Notes under the pieces: generated by a model
Told to the model about the DNA's origin: nothing
Database searches by the model: none
The model's input: the letters and a program-made list of their open reading frames with translations, nothing else
Shown: positions 55,205-64,000 of the stretch, one piece after another
Numbering within the stretch: the stretch's first letter is position 1
Layout: each line of letters starts with the position of its first letter
From: Verrucomicrobiaceae bacterium
GTDB taxonomy: Bacteria; Verrucomicrobiota; Verrucomicrobiia; Opitutales; Intestinicryptomonadaceae
Assembly: GCA_015061955.1 (NCBI GenBank)
Contig: SUVO01000003.1
Span: 1-64,000, forward strand
Reading direction: 5' to 3'
DNA length: 64,000 nucleotides
Made by a program: the position numbers and the translations under genes

Positions 55205-57508
55205 TTAATCTTGTTTATAGTCTACTCTGGTATGATTTATGTTTAATAATGTTTGAACTACATTTTTCTTAATTATAGAAATTTGTTTAACGGTAATCGG
55301 ACACTCATCAAACTGACCATCGGTCATCTTTGCATTTACAATTACATCAACGAGTGTTTCAATTCCGTGTTTTGTTATTTTTTTCATTGAACGCGAAGCT
55401 GCTTCGCACGAGTCGGCAATCATAATTATTGCGTTTTCTACAGTTTTTGGTTTTTCGCCCTGATGTCGATAGGTATTTTCTTCTATTCCTTCTTCACGCA
55501 AAATTTGATTGATGTCGTCGGTAGATATTACCTTTTGCCCAGCCTTCTTTTTTGCTTTATTGTAGAAGTATGCAATTATAGAGTTTCCATGATGCTGACT
55601 TATTGCATCTATAATTTGATGTGGCATCTTTTCTACTTCGGCTTTAGCAACACCATCTGACACATGATTTTTTATAATCAACGCACTCATTGATGGATTT
55701 TGTTCGTCGTGTGGATTTGTTTCGCTTTGGTTTTCTGCAAAAAATTCTGGCTTAGATAATTTGCCAATATCGTGATACAATGCACCAACTCTGCAAACCA
55801 TAGAGTTCGCTTTTACAGCTTGTGCTGCAGCTTCGGCTATATAGGACACCATTACGCTATGATGATACGTTCCTGGTGCAACTATTTGCAATTTCTTAAG
55901 TAAGTTTGCTTTTTTGTTATTTAGGTCGGTATAATCTAATAGTGATATATTTGAATAATGTTTAAATAGTATTTCAAAAATGGGCAATACAATCAATGCC
56001 AACAGACTTGTTATAATTCCACCAAAGAATGTTATACAAGCTTGTTCTGCTATGATTTCTGCAGGGATTTCTCTGAGTAGACCTATTAACGATGCAACAA
56101 CAGCAACAAAAACGCCGTAAACAACACCAGTTATTATTACTCTGGCTCTGTTTGTTGCGCCATCGCAAAAATAAATAGCAACAACCGATGCCGTTAACGA
56201 TAAAACAAAAAATGGTGTTCCTTGACCTAACATTAGTGTTGATAACGAAGATACCAATATTGCCATAATAAATCCCAAATACGAACCAAACAGCAAAACT
56301 TGTATTATGGGTCCTAAAATTATAGGAGTTGCATAACATACTAATGGTAGTAGCGAATGGTTATTTACGTTTTGAGTATTTGCAAATTCAATTATTATGC
56401 GTTGTGCAACTAAATTTAATAGTAATAAGAAACAGAATATGTATATAGTTTTAGCTTTTTTATTACTTTGCGATTTACTTATAGTAATGAATAATACAGC
56501 CAACAATATTAACAATATACAAACTATGAAATTTACAAAATTAGGCGCATTATTGAAATTTGTATTTCTGTTTAACATTTCTTTTCGATATGCTTCTAAA
56601 CGTTCTTTTCCCAATGGGGTATGTATAGATACATTATCGGCAAGAGTTTCGCCTTCGCGGATTTTTACAACAACTGGTTTTACTTTTGCACGAGCTTCGT
56701 CGCGTTTTTGTTTTGTAGCTTCGGCATCGTATTCAACGTTTGGTTTTATAATTTGATTAAATATGCTATTTAAAATTCGTTGAATACGTTTATCTATAGA
56801 TGGGTCGCTTTTTATTTTTTCCCAAAGTTCTAAACGTGCATTAGTTTCGCTGACTGCATGTTTACTTGTTGATTGATTTACATTTGATATCGGATTTATT
56901 TCATTTTCGCTATCAACAAAAGCTTTATCATCGTCGTCATAAACGCCATCTTTCAATATATTTTTTACAAAATACGATGTTCTTTTGAAAATTCTTTCAC
57001 GCGATTTTTCTGTTGTGAGCGAAAATATATCGCCTATATCAGATGGTGGTAGAGCAAACGATGTTGATTTTCTTAGTTCTTCCGATTTTTCATCCAAGAA
57101 TGTTTTTAGATTGTTATCGGTTAAACTTTGATATTCTTCTTGTTTCTTAGCATCGAAGAATGCCAAAAGTTTATTATTAAGCTCGTTAACTTCTTTTACA
57201 GAGGCTTCGTTTATTTTGTACTTAGGTGGAATACGTTCGGCGTTTAATTCTTGGCGTTGAGCTGTAAGAATATCGCTTTTGTATTCAAACTTTATAGTTG
57301 AATCTATTTTCAACGATGCGTTATTGTTCGAGAACGAACTTGGTACAATAGGCTTTTTATTTAGAAAGCAGATTGCATAGGTTACAATCGACATTGCTAA
57401 AATTATTGTTGTTAGAGCAGTGTAGCGCCTTCGTTTTCTTGCCGATATTTTAAACAATGGTGTATCGGTATGCTCTTTAGCACGTTTTAATCTGTAATTA
57501 TTAAACAT
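55205..57508 (-). CDS. 7TM receptor with HD phosphohydrolase domain (PgpH/YqfF-like)
   Basis: The start is set at ATG 57508 ([12 protein letters not shown]), inside the end of phoH (8-base overlap). The protein is about 767 residues. One N-terminal helix, a large extracytoplasmic 7TMR-HDED domain (about 60-310), seven membrane helices (about 320-530) and a cytoplasmic HD domain with [15 protein letters not shown] and [15 protein letters not shown] follow. Relatives hydrolyse cyclic di-AMP. The phoH-yqfF order is widely conserved. Confidence 0.9.
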   Translation of the reverse strand: MFNNYRLKRAKEHTDTPLFKISARKRRRYTALTTIILAMSIVTYAICFLNKKPIVPSSFSNNNASLKIDSTIKFEYKSDILTAQRQELNAERIPPKYKINEASVKEVNELNNKLLAFFDAKKQEEYQSLTDNNLKTFLDEKSEELRKSTSFALPPSDIGDIFSLTTEKSRERIFKRTSYFVKNILKDGVYDDDDKAFVDSENEINPISNVNQSTSKHAVSETNARLELWEKIKSDPSIDKRIQRILNSIFNQIIKPNVEYDAEATKQKRDEARAKVKPVVVKIREGETLADNVSIHTPLGKERLEAYRKEMLNRNTNFNNAPNFVNFIVCILLILLAVLFITISKSQSNKKAKTIYIFCFLLLLNLVAQRIIIEFANTQNVNNHSLLPLVCYATPIILGPIIQVLLFGSYLGFIMAILVSSLSTLMLGQGTPFFVLSLTASVVAIYFCDGATNRARVIITGVVYGVFVAVVASLIGLLREIPAEIIAEQACITFFGGIITSLLALIVLPIFEILFKHYSNISLLDYTDLNNKKANLLKKLQIVAPGTYHHSVMVSYIAEAAAQAVKANSMVCRVGALYHDIGKLSKPEFFAENQSETNPHDEQNPSMSALIIKNHVSDGVAKAEVEKMPHQIIDAISQHHGNSIIAYFYNKAKKKAGQKVISTDDINQILREEGIEENTYRHQGEKPKTVENAIIMIADSCEAASRSMKKITKHGIETLVDVIVNAKMTDGQFDECPITVKQISIIKKNVVQTLLNINHTRVDYKQD

Positions 57509-58460
57509 TTTCTTTATTATATGCGTTTTCGTATGCTTGTATAATTTGAGTAACAAGTCTGTGGCGAACAACGTCGCCAGGTTCAAAATGGAAAAGTTTT
57601 ATACCTTCAATTCCTTTAAGAATTTCCATAGCACTTTTCAATCCTGATTTTTTATTTCTTGGAAGGTCGATTTGTGTGATATCGCCAGTGATAATCATTC
57701 TTGAATTTTCGCCCAAGCGTGTTAAGAACATCATCATTTGTTCAATAGTTGTGTTTTGGGCTTCATCTAAAATTACAAATGCGTTTGCCAACGTTCTGCC
57801 ACGCATATATGCTAATGGTGCAATTTCTATTACATTGCGTTCAATGAGTTTCATTGTTTCTTCGGCACCAAGCATATCGTACATAGCATCGTATAGTGGA
57901 CGCAAGTAGGGTAGTAGTTTTTCTTGTAAATCGCCAGGCAGAAATCCTAACGCTTCGCCAGCTTCTACTGCCGGACGCGTAAGGATTATTTTTTCTATAC
58001 TTTTATCTTGAAGGGCTTTTAGTGCGGCTGCTACGGCTAAATAAGTTTTGCCTGTTCCAGCAGGACCTATACCAAAAACGATATCGTTTTTACCTATGTA
58101 TTTGAGATAGCGTTTTTGATTTATATTTTTGGGAACAATACTTTTACGTTTTAAATTTATTACTATTGGGTTTTCAAAAACCTGTACAATTTCTTCGAGC
58201 TTCCCAGACGAAGTTCTGTTTAACATATTTCTGAAATCTGGTGTACGGATTCGTATGCCTTGTTTTCGAGCATTAGCTAAGATATCGAAGAACTTTGCAG
58301 CATCTTCAACTTTTTGCTGATCACCTTCAAATTTTATCCAACCATCGCGCGTGGTAATGGTGATGCCGAGTTTTGTTTGGGCAAGTTCGATGTTTTCGTA
58401 TTGATTTCCGTATGCTTCAGCTAACTGAATTGGATTATCGTATGTAAGTGTTTTTTCCAT
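57501..58460 (-). CDS. phoH: PhoH-like ATPase
   Basis: A 319-residue P-loop ATPase/helicase-like protein. An N-terminal KH-like region (about 1-100) precedes Walker A GPAGTGKTYLA (about 136-146) and Walker B FVILDEAQN (about 230-238). It is linked to RNA metabolism and to the downstream HD gene in many bacteria. Confidence 0.93.
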   Translation of the reverse strand: MEKTLTYDNPIQLAEAYGNQYENIELAQTKLGITITTRDGWIKFEGDQQKVEDAAKFFDILANARKQGIRIRTPDFRNMLNRTSSGKLEEIVQVFENPIVINLKRKSIVPKNINQKRYLKYIGKNDIVFGIGPAGTGKTYLAVAAALKALQDKSIEKIILTRPAVEAGEALGFLPGDLQEKLLPYLRPLYDAMYDMLGAEETMKLIERNVIEIAPLAYMRGRTLANAFVILDEAQNTTIEQMMMFLTRLGENSRMIITGDITQIDLPRNKKSGLKSAMEILKGIEGIKLFHFEPGDVVRHRLVTQIIQAYENAYNKENV

Positions 58461-58463
58461 TTA

Positions 58464-58967
58464 TTACAAATTAACGTTTTGCATGAGCTTTTCCCAGAGC
58501 GAATCCATTGCTTGTGGTAGAACTCGAGTATCTGCAATTACAGGCATAAAGTTTGTATCGCCGTCCCAACGGGGGACAACGTGGCAGTGTAAATGTCGGG
58601 GTATACCAGCACCAGCTTTAGCGCCTAAGTTGAAACCTACGTTGAACGCATCGGGTTTCATTGTCAGACGCAATATTCTTTTAGCTTTTATAATAGCATC
58701 GAAGAACTCTGTTTTTTCATCGCCCTCCAACATTTCAATATCGGCAACTTCTCTGAGTGGCAAAATCAACAAGTGTCCACAATTGTAAGGAAACTTGTTC
58801 ATTACAATAAAGCTATATTTACCACGCCAAAGAATATGATATTTTTTGAAATCTTCTTCAGCAACAGTAGCCATTTCTAAGAACGGATTACCATCGCCTT
58901 TTTGATTGCTATTAGTTTTAGGTGCTTCTATGTAGGGAATGCGCCAGTATGAATGAAGTCTATCCAT
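58464..58967 (-). CDS. HIT-family nucleotide hydrolase/transferase
   Basis: A 167-residue HIT protein. The catalytic triad of histidines lies in PRHLHCHVVPRW (about 133-144), and NKFPYNCGHLLILPLREV (about 57-74) is the typical strand before it. Length and the FNVGFNLGAKAGAG segment fit the Ap4A-phosphorylase/HIT branch. It is four bases upstream of phoH on the same strand. Confidence 0.88.
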   Translation of the reverse strand: MDRLHSYWRIPYIEAPKTNSNQKGDGNPFLEMATVAEEDFKKYHILWRGKYSFIVMNKFPYNCGHLLILPLREVADIEMLEGDEKTEFFDAIIKAKRILRLTMKPDAFNVGFNLGAKAGAGIPRHLHCHVVPRWDGDTNFMPVIADTRVLPQAMDSLWEKLMQNVNL

Positions 58968-59062
58968 TTTTTTTCCTATATTTATATAGTATTAAATAGA
59001 CTTTAAAACAAATTGTCAACTACCTATAAAAAAGATTAACTTATTGATAATTCTAATCTTTA

Positions 59063-59827
59063 TTAATAAAGAACCACAGTTTTACGAGTGTTACCTACAA
59101 TTTCACACTGCATACCATAAAGAGCTGATATATTTTCGGGGATTAGAATTTGCGAAGTATCGCCAAATTGAAATAGGGTATTGTTTGAAATCATAGCAGT
59201 TTTATGTGCAAAATTCATTGCGTGTTCTACTGAGTGAACAACAGCAATGCACGATGCACCCAAGTTGCACATTTCTTTACAAATTTGCATTACTTGATAG
59301 CTATGTTTAGGATCGAGGTTAGCAGTAGGCTCGTCTAAAAGTAGAAGCTTACCTTGTGGTGCATCTAAGATTTGTGCTAAAACTCTCGCAAGCTGAACCC
59401 TACGACGTTCACCTCCAGAAAGTTCTAAGTATTGCTTGGTTTCAAAACCTTTCAAGCCAACTTTTTCTAACGCTAATTGGGCTATATCTTTTGAACGAGA
59501 ATCAATCCCGAAAAATCCCGACATTGCAAAGCGTCCTAACGATACTGTATCTAAAACAGTATAATTAAATTCAAGATTTGTTTCTTGCTCGAGAACTGCT
59601 CTCGACAACGCAAGCTCGCGTGCCGACATCTTGAAAATACTTTTATCGTTCAGTTTTACATCGCCTTGTGGTTTTATAAAGCCACTTGCAATTTTTACAA
59701 GAGTACTTTTACCAGCACCGTTAGCTCCCAATATTGCTACAAATTCTCCCTTGCCAACATTCATTGAAATGTTGTTAAGCACTGGTTTTTGAGCGTATGC
59801 AAAAGATACATTTTCAATCTTAAGCAT
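59063..59827 (-). CDS. ABC transporter ATPase, FecE/BtuD-type
   Basis: A 254-residue ATPase with Walker A GANGAGKST (about 34-42), signature LSGGERRR (about 136-143) and Walker B LLLLDEPTANLD (about 160-171). It pairs with the FecCD permease whose stop overlaps its start. Together they import an iron-siderophore, haem or cobalamin. The binding protein is not in the window. Confidence 0.9.
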   Translation of the reverse strand: MLKIENVSFAYAQKPVLNNISMNVGKGEFVAILGANGAGKSTLVKIASGFIKPQGDVKLNDKSIFKMSARELALSRAVLEQETNLEFNYTVLDTVSLGRFAMSGFFGIDSRSKDIAQLALEKVGLKGFETKQYLELSGGERRRVQLARVLAQILDAPQGKLLLLDEPTANLDPKHSYQVMQICKEMCNLGASCIAVVHSVEHAMNFAHKTAMISNNTLFQFGDTSQILIPENISALYGMQCEIVGNTRKTVVLY

Positions 59828-60818
59828 TGCCTTTGTTCCTCCTTAAAATAAATACGAAAAATGGTGCTCCCAAGATAGCTGTTAAAACTCCGATTGGGAT
59901 TGGATTTTCAGGCGACAAATAACGCGCAAATAAATCAGCCGACACCATTAACGATGCTCCCATAATCATAGAAAGAGGCATTACTTTGCCATTTCCGGCT
60001 CCACATATTAAACGCGCTATATGTGGAATTATCAAACCAACAAAACCTATTGTACCACACATAGCAACGCACGATGCAGTCATTGCTACGGCAGAAAGCA
60101 CTACTAAAATTTGTGTTCTTTTTACATTTACGCCAATGTTAAATGCCTGACGTTCTCCTAACAACATTGCGTTTAAATTTTTATATTGGCTAAGCATTAT
60201 CAACCATGCAGGCAACGATATCAGCAAGCAAATATTTATGGATTGCCAGTTGCATTTATCAAAACTTCCCAATGCCCAAAATACAAAACTTTTTAGTCCT
60301 GTATCGCGGGTAGTGTACATAAACAAGCCTACACAAGCTCCACACAATGCATTGATTGCTACACCAGCTAATATTGTCGACGATGGATTTACTTTTCCTC
60401 CCTCGCTACCAATTTTGCACACTGTTAAACTTGCCAACAATGCAAATACAAATGCCAATACTTCAAGTGCAAACGTAGAGCTGAAAAACATTATTGCAAC
60501 AACAGCGCCCAAACTTGCCCCCGAAGAAACACCAGTTATCGATGGTTCGGCAAGGGGATTTCTAAAGATACTCTGAAGCCCACAACCAGCTAATGCCAAA
60601 CTAATACCTGCGATAATTGATGCAACTATTCGAGGTAATCGCAAGTGTCTGACAATTATGCCATCGGTACCACTATTTTCGCCAAGTAAAATAGATATTA
60701 TTTTGCTTACGCTTATATCTACACTACCTAAGCATAGACTTGTCAATATAACAAGGCACAAAAAAAAGACTGAAAGTGCAAACCAAAACTTTACCTTCCC
60801 AGTCTTCATTTTATTCAT
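59820..60818 (-). CDS. FecCD-family ABC transporter permease
   Basis: A 332-residue membrane protein with about ten helices. The family segment NPLAEPSITGVSSGAS (about 88-103) and GTIGFVGLIIPHIARL (about 255-270) are diagnostic of iron/B12 permeases. It lies between infA and the cognate ATPase gene. Confidence 0.92.
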   Translation of the reverse strand: MNKMKTGKVKFWFALSVFFLCLVILTSLCLGSVDISVSKIISILLGENSGTDGIIVRHLRLPRIVASIIAGISLALAGCGLQSIFRNPLAEPSITGVSSGASLGAVVAIMFFSSTFALEVLAFVFALLASLTVCKIGSEGGKVNPSSTILAGVAINALCGACVGLFMYTTRDTGLKSFVFWALGSFDKCNWQSINICLLISLPAWLIMLSQYKNLNAMLLGERQAFNIGVNVKRTQILVVLSAVAMTASCVAMCGTIGFVGLIIPHIARLICGAGNGKVMPLSMIMGASLMVSADLFARYLSPENPIPIGVLTAILGAPFFVFILRRNKGNA

Positions 60819-60827
60819 TGTAAAAAA

Positions 60828-61097
60828 TTATTTATGTCGAGGTCCGAAACTGCGTATTGGTGTTGCACGCGGAGTTTCTACGTTTTTCATTCTGTACACA
60901 ATGCGAGCTTTTCCCAAATCTTGAGGAGTCATTTCCATTTTAACTCTGTCGCCCACAGTAAGCTTTATGAAGTTCTTACGGAGTTTGCCCGATATGTGAG
61001 CCAACACCTGATGTCCATTTGCTATTTCAACCCTGAACATTGTTCCAGGGAGAACCGATACAACTTTTCCTTCGACTTCTACTACGCTATCTGCCAT
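60828..61097 (-). CDS. infA: Translation initiation factor IF-1
   Basis: The start is set at [12 protein letters not shown] (61097), giving 89 residues. The OB fold is evident in [24 protein letters not shown] and [22 protein letters not shown] (abridged). A Lys/Arg/Pro tail of about 15 residues extends beyond the 72-residue norm. It binds the 30S A site during initiation. Confidence 0.93.
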   Translation of the reverse strand: MADSVVEVEGKVVSVLPGTMFRVEIANGHQVLAHISGKLRKNFIKLTVGDRVKMEMTPQDLGKARIVYRMKNVETPRATPIRSFGPRHK

Positions 61098-61202
61098 TAG
61101 CTTTTTTATTAGATTATTGTTTTTTGTTTGAGTTATTTGATTTTTAAAAACCTTTACAATGATATACTTTCGACAACTTGTCAACTATTATCTGTTTTAG
61201 GT

Positions 61203-62693
61203 TTATACTGTTAAATTGTTGTTTTTTGTTTTTCGCAATCGCTTAATCATTCCAAGTATAAAGAACGTTATTGCAACTAAAAGTATACCGAGCGCTATTG
61301 GGGTATTTAATATAAAACTTATTGATCCATCGGAGAGCATCAAGGCACGTCGGAAATTTACTTCTGCCATCTGACCTAATATTAACGCAAGCAAGAATGG
61401 AGCAACAGGAAATTGACCTTTTTGCATTAGAATTCCAACAATACCAAAGATAAATGCTATATAAACATCGATCATATTATTTCGCAGAGCAAACGAGCCA
61501 ACCATAGCTAATATTAACACAGTTGCTTTTATAAAACGCTCATCAACTTTTAACACGAGTATCGACCACTTAACAGTTAGCATTGCAACAGCAAAAACAA
61601 ATATGTGAGCCAACACTACTGTTGTAAATATAACACCAGTTAATGGTGCATGATTTTCAAACAGAAGTGGTCCTGGTTGAATGCCATGCAAAATAAACGC
61701 ACCAACAAGTATTGCAGTAACGGCATCGCCAGGAATACCTAACGACAACAATGGAATTAACGCTCCAGATGTACAAGCCGATTTTGCCGATTCTACTGCA
61801 GCAATACCTTTTATTTCACCCTTACCAAATTTATCGTCTTTACTTGCTCCATATTTAGCAATGCCATATGATACAAACGATGCAATATCGCAACCAGCGC
61901 CTGGGGCAGACCCTATGAATGTTCCCAAGAAGCCCGATTTTATTATGGTGGGCAATGTTTTTTTTACATCTTTTTTGGGTGGAAGTTCGCAAAATTTTAC
62001 TTTTACGTTGCTGAAATTAGTTGCAGTTGTTTTGCTCATCAACGCACCCGATATAGCAAATAAACCAATCAGTACGGGTATAAACGGAACACCTTCCATT
62101 AAGCTTGTACAACCAAATATAAAACGTGGATATCCAGATATTGGATCCATTCCAATGCACGATATTAACAAGCCTGCTAAGGCAGATAGTAAACCTTTTA
62201 TCAACGATGTGTCTGAAACCGAAACTATCACAATTATTCCGAATGAAGCCATTGCAAATAATTCTGCAGGTCCAAATTTTAGGGCTATTAACGATATATA
62301 GGGAGCTGCAAAAATCAAAAGAGTAGCTCCTATCAAAGCACCAATTAACATCGACACTGCCGCAATCGACAAAGCTTTACCAGCTTTGCCAGATTGTGTC
62401 ATAGAGTAGCCATCGAAAATTAACGCACTTGATGCTGGTGTTCCTGGTGTTTTAAAAAGTATTGCTGGTATAGATCCACCATAGATTGTTGCAAAATATA
62501 TGCCAATTAAAAGCGTTATTGATTGCACAATATCCATACCAAATGTGAATGGCACTAATAGTGCAATCGACATTGTTGCAGATATTCCTGGGGTAGCACC
62601 CAAAATTAAACCACAAAAAACTCCAACAAATAGCGTTAGCCAATATTGATATTGCGAAATTGCTGAAAATATTTCTGAAAAAATTGCGTTCAT
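61203..62693 (-). CDS. tctA: Tripartite tricarboxylate transporter, large membrane subunit TctA
   Basis: A 496-residue protein with about 12 helices. Diagnostic TctA motifs are GVFCGLILGATPGISATM (about 23-40), YGGSIPAILFKTPGTPAS (about 70-87) and the second repeat GSAPGAGCDIASFVSYG (about 258-274). It forms the channel of a proton- or sodium-driven importer of carboxylates with TctB and the binding protein TctC. Confidence 0.93.
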   Translation of the reverse strand: MNAIFSEIFSAISQYQYWLTLFVGVFCGLILGATPGISATMSIALLVPFTFGMDIVQSITLLIGIYFATIYGGSIPAILFKTPGTPASSALIFDGYSMTQSGKAGKALSIAAVSMLIGALIGATLLIFAAPYISLIALKFGPAELFAMASFGIIVIVSVSDTSLIKGLLSALAGLLISCIGMDPISGYPRFIFGCTSLMEGVPFIPVLIGLFAISGALMSKTTATNFSNVKVKFCELPPKKDVKKTLPTIIKSGFLGTFIGSAPGAGCDIASFVSYGIAKYGASKDDKFGKGEIKGIAAVESAKSACTSGALIPLLSLGIPGDAVTAILVGAFILHGIQPGPLLFENHAPLTGVIFTTVVLAHIFVFAVAMLTVKWSILVLKVDERFIKATVLILAMVGSFALRNNMIDVYIAFIFGIVGILMQKGQFPVAPFLLALILGQMAEVNFRRALMLSDGSISFILNTPIALGILLVAITFFILGMIKRLRKTKNNNLTV

Positions 62694-62696
62694 AAT

Positions 62697-63113
62697 TTAA
62701 TTTAAAATACCTATTGGCAATGCTACTTTCATTAAAATTGCAAAGACAAAGTATATAACAACAGATAAGGAAAGTCCGTACGTTATAGCTCTCAATGATG
62801 ATGTTGCCTTATTTATTTTTAAAATAATTGCACATAAAATTCCCGATGAAACTACAAATCCTAAATATGGCATAACTATTAGATATACAATACATGCAAC
62901 TGCTGAAATTAAAGATCTGTTATCAAAAACTTCAGTTTCGTCGGTTGTAGATTTATGTTTGCTGAAAATCGATTTTATTATATCTATAATACTCAACAAC
63001 AATATTGAAATCGCTAACCAAATAGGGAAGTTTGCAGAATCGCCCTCTGGAAAATATCGTGCGTAGATTATCGCACCTACCGACATTAAAATTAGTATAA
63101 AATTTAAAATCAT
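62697..63113 (-). CDS. tctB: Tripartite tricarboxylate transporter, small membrane subunit TctB
   Basis: A 138-residue protein with four membrane helices and the TctB-type N-terminal YARYFPEGDSANFPIWLA segment. It is low in sequence conservation as usual; the identification is supported by its place between tctC and tctA, four bases from each. Confidence 0.8.
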   Translation of the reverse strand: MILNFILILMSVGAIIYARYFPEGDSANFPIWLAISILLLSIIDIIKSIFSKHKSTTDETEVFDNRSLISAVACIVYLIVMPYLGFVVSSGILCAIILKINKATSSLRAITYGLSLSVVIYFVFAILMKVALPIGILN

Positions 63114-63118
63114 AATTA

Positions 63119-64000
63119 TTATTTTACTAACCCCAATTCAATCATCAATGGCTTTATTTGATTATATTGAGTTTGTATTTTTTCTTTGAATGTTTTACCA
63201 TCTAAGTATTCAACGTCAATGCCTGTTTCTTTTGAAAAGTCGCGCATTGGTTGCGATGCTAAAATTTTTTTAATTGCGTTTTGCAATATAATTTTATTTT
63301 GCAATGGCACGTTTTTAGGCAATGTAATTCCACGCCATGTACTGAACGATATATCTATACCACATTCCTTGCACGTTGGTACATTAGGCAGATATGTTAT
63401 GCGTTTGTCTGCCATTATTGCCAAGATTTTTACTTTGCCACTTTCTACGTGAGTTTTTAATTCGGCTGCACTTACATTTACTAAATCAATGTGTTTACCA
63501 AGCATTGCTGTAATAGCATTCGATGCTCCGTCAAATGCTATTGACGACATTTTTATGCCACTTTTCTTACAGAATAATTCCGATGCCAAGTGCCATACAC
63601 TTCCAACGCCTGAATTACCAACTTTAAGTTTTTTGGTCTTGGCAAGCGTAAGAAATTCTTCGAGAGTATCGGCAGGGAAGTCCTTATTTACTGCAATACA
63701 AGAGGCATCTGCATTTATACGTGCAACGTAGTCGAAGTCATCTATTTTTATCGGAGCAAATCCACGTTGTGTGAGTGTTATTAGCTCGAAGGTTATCATT
63801 GTTAGCGTGTAGCCATCTGCTGAAACATCCATTCCTCTTGTATGGCCCAACGCACCACCTCCACCAGTTATATTTTGAACATTTACAGGTACCGAAAATT
63901 CTTTCGACATCAAATCTGCTACTGTTCTGCAAAGCAAATCAGTTCCACCACCAGCAGAAAATGGGCATATAATATCTATATGCTTATTTGGAAAAATGCC
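63119..64000 (-). CDS. tctC: Tripartite tricarboxylate transporter, binding protein TctC (5' end outside the window)
   Basis: The reading frame is open to the window edge, so the start and signal peptide are missing. The visible 293 residues begin GIFPNKHIDIICPFSAGGGTDLL (abridged), the typical mature N-terminus of TctC-family periplasmic binding proteins, with GNSGVGSVWHLASELF near the middle and the usual GI-xx-S-TWRGITLPKN segment later. It captures a carboxylate for TctAB. Confidence 0.92.
   Translation of the reverse strand, partial: GIFPNKHIDIICPFSAGGGTDLLCRTVADLMSKEFSVPVNVQNITGGGGALGHTRGMDVSADGYTLTMITFELITLTQRGFAPIKIDDFDYVARINADASCIAVNKDFPADTLEEFLTLAKTKKLKVGNSGVGSVWHLASELFCKKSGIKMSSIAFDGASNAITAMLGKHIDLVNVSAAELKTHVESGKVKILAIMADKRITYLPNVPTCKECGIDISFSTWRGITLPKNVPLQNKIILQNAIKKILASQPMRDFSKETGIDVEYLDGKTFKEKIQTQYNQIKPLMIELGLVK

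Noticed and set aside
61681-62301. Long open frame on the plus strand (206 codons)
   Set aside because: It is the complement of the well-supported tctA gene, with no ribosome-binding site or protein-like features.

Overview
The window looks like an AT-rich Gram-negative chromosome, most plausibly from the Lentisphaerota (Victivallales-type). This rests on a PEP-CTERM surface protein with a C-terminal VPEPAQWAM tail, LpxD (lipid A), secreted glycoside hydrolases beside twin-arginine Gfo/Idh/MocA oxidoreductases, and TctABC genes. The phylum is an inference from gene content; no rRNA is present. No gene-free stretch exceeds 300 bases; the longest is 1-258, which holds a structured repeat and a promoter with a G10 tract.

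Left host arm (1-18832): a PEP-CTERM protein, leuB, alaS, smc, tRNA-Leu(CAG), then a carbohydrate region. That region holds a leftward group (Gfo/Idh/MocA oxidoreductase, DeoR regulator, beta-propeller glycosidase-like lipoprotein), then gdhA and two secreted TIM-barrel glycosidases. It ends in the 3' fragment of a fosmidomycin-resistance-type MFS gene.

Prophage (about 18833-49593, 30.8 kb): a complete-looking transposable Mu-like prophage that splits the MFS gene; its 5' part lies at 49595-50477. The termini carry a short inverted repeat (ATTAACCG/AGTAACCG), near-identical flanks (AATAT/TATAT) and repeated CAAAAGGGTT-type sites pointing inward, as expected of transposase-binding ends. The left arm runs leftward: a repressor with a small-gene island, then homologues or positional equivalents of Mu gp25, gp26, gp27, gp28 (split terminase) and gp29 (portal), then a Dam methylase. 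The right arm runs rightward: Ner-like regulator, double-HTH protein, ParB-like protein, DDE transposase, MuB-like ATPase, small early genes and Gam. It continues with a MuF head protein fused to an ADP-ribosyltransferase domain, gpG, protease/scaffold, decoration protein, gpT capsid, tail genes without a sheath, a chaperone pair joined by a -1 frameshift, tape measure, a collagen-like fibre, and a terminal block of four exported proteins. Compared with Mu, the gp25-gp29 block is moved and inverted to the other side of the immunity region.

Right host arm (49595-64000), all leftward: MFS 5' fragment, BASS transporter, metallophosphoesterase, beta-helix glycosidase, lpxD, HD-domain membrane phosphodiesterase, phoH, HIT protein, an iron/cobalamin-type ABC ATPase and permease, infA, tctA, tctB and the start-truncated tctC.

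Most notable: a MuF-ADP-ribosyltransferase with a translationally coupled small gene; a family of structured DNA/RNA elements present once in the host and once in the prophage with compensatory stem changes; a poly-G tract in the spacer of the promoter of a surface protein; and the rearranged Mu architecture with a split terminase.
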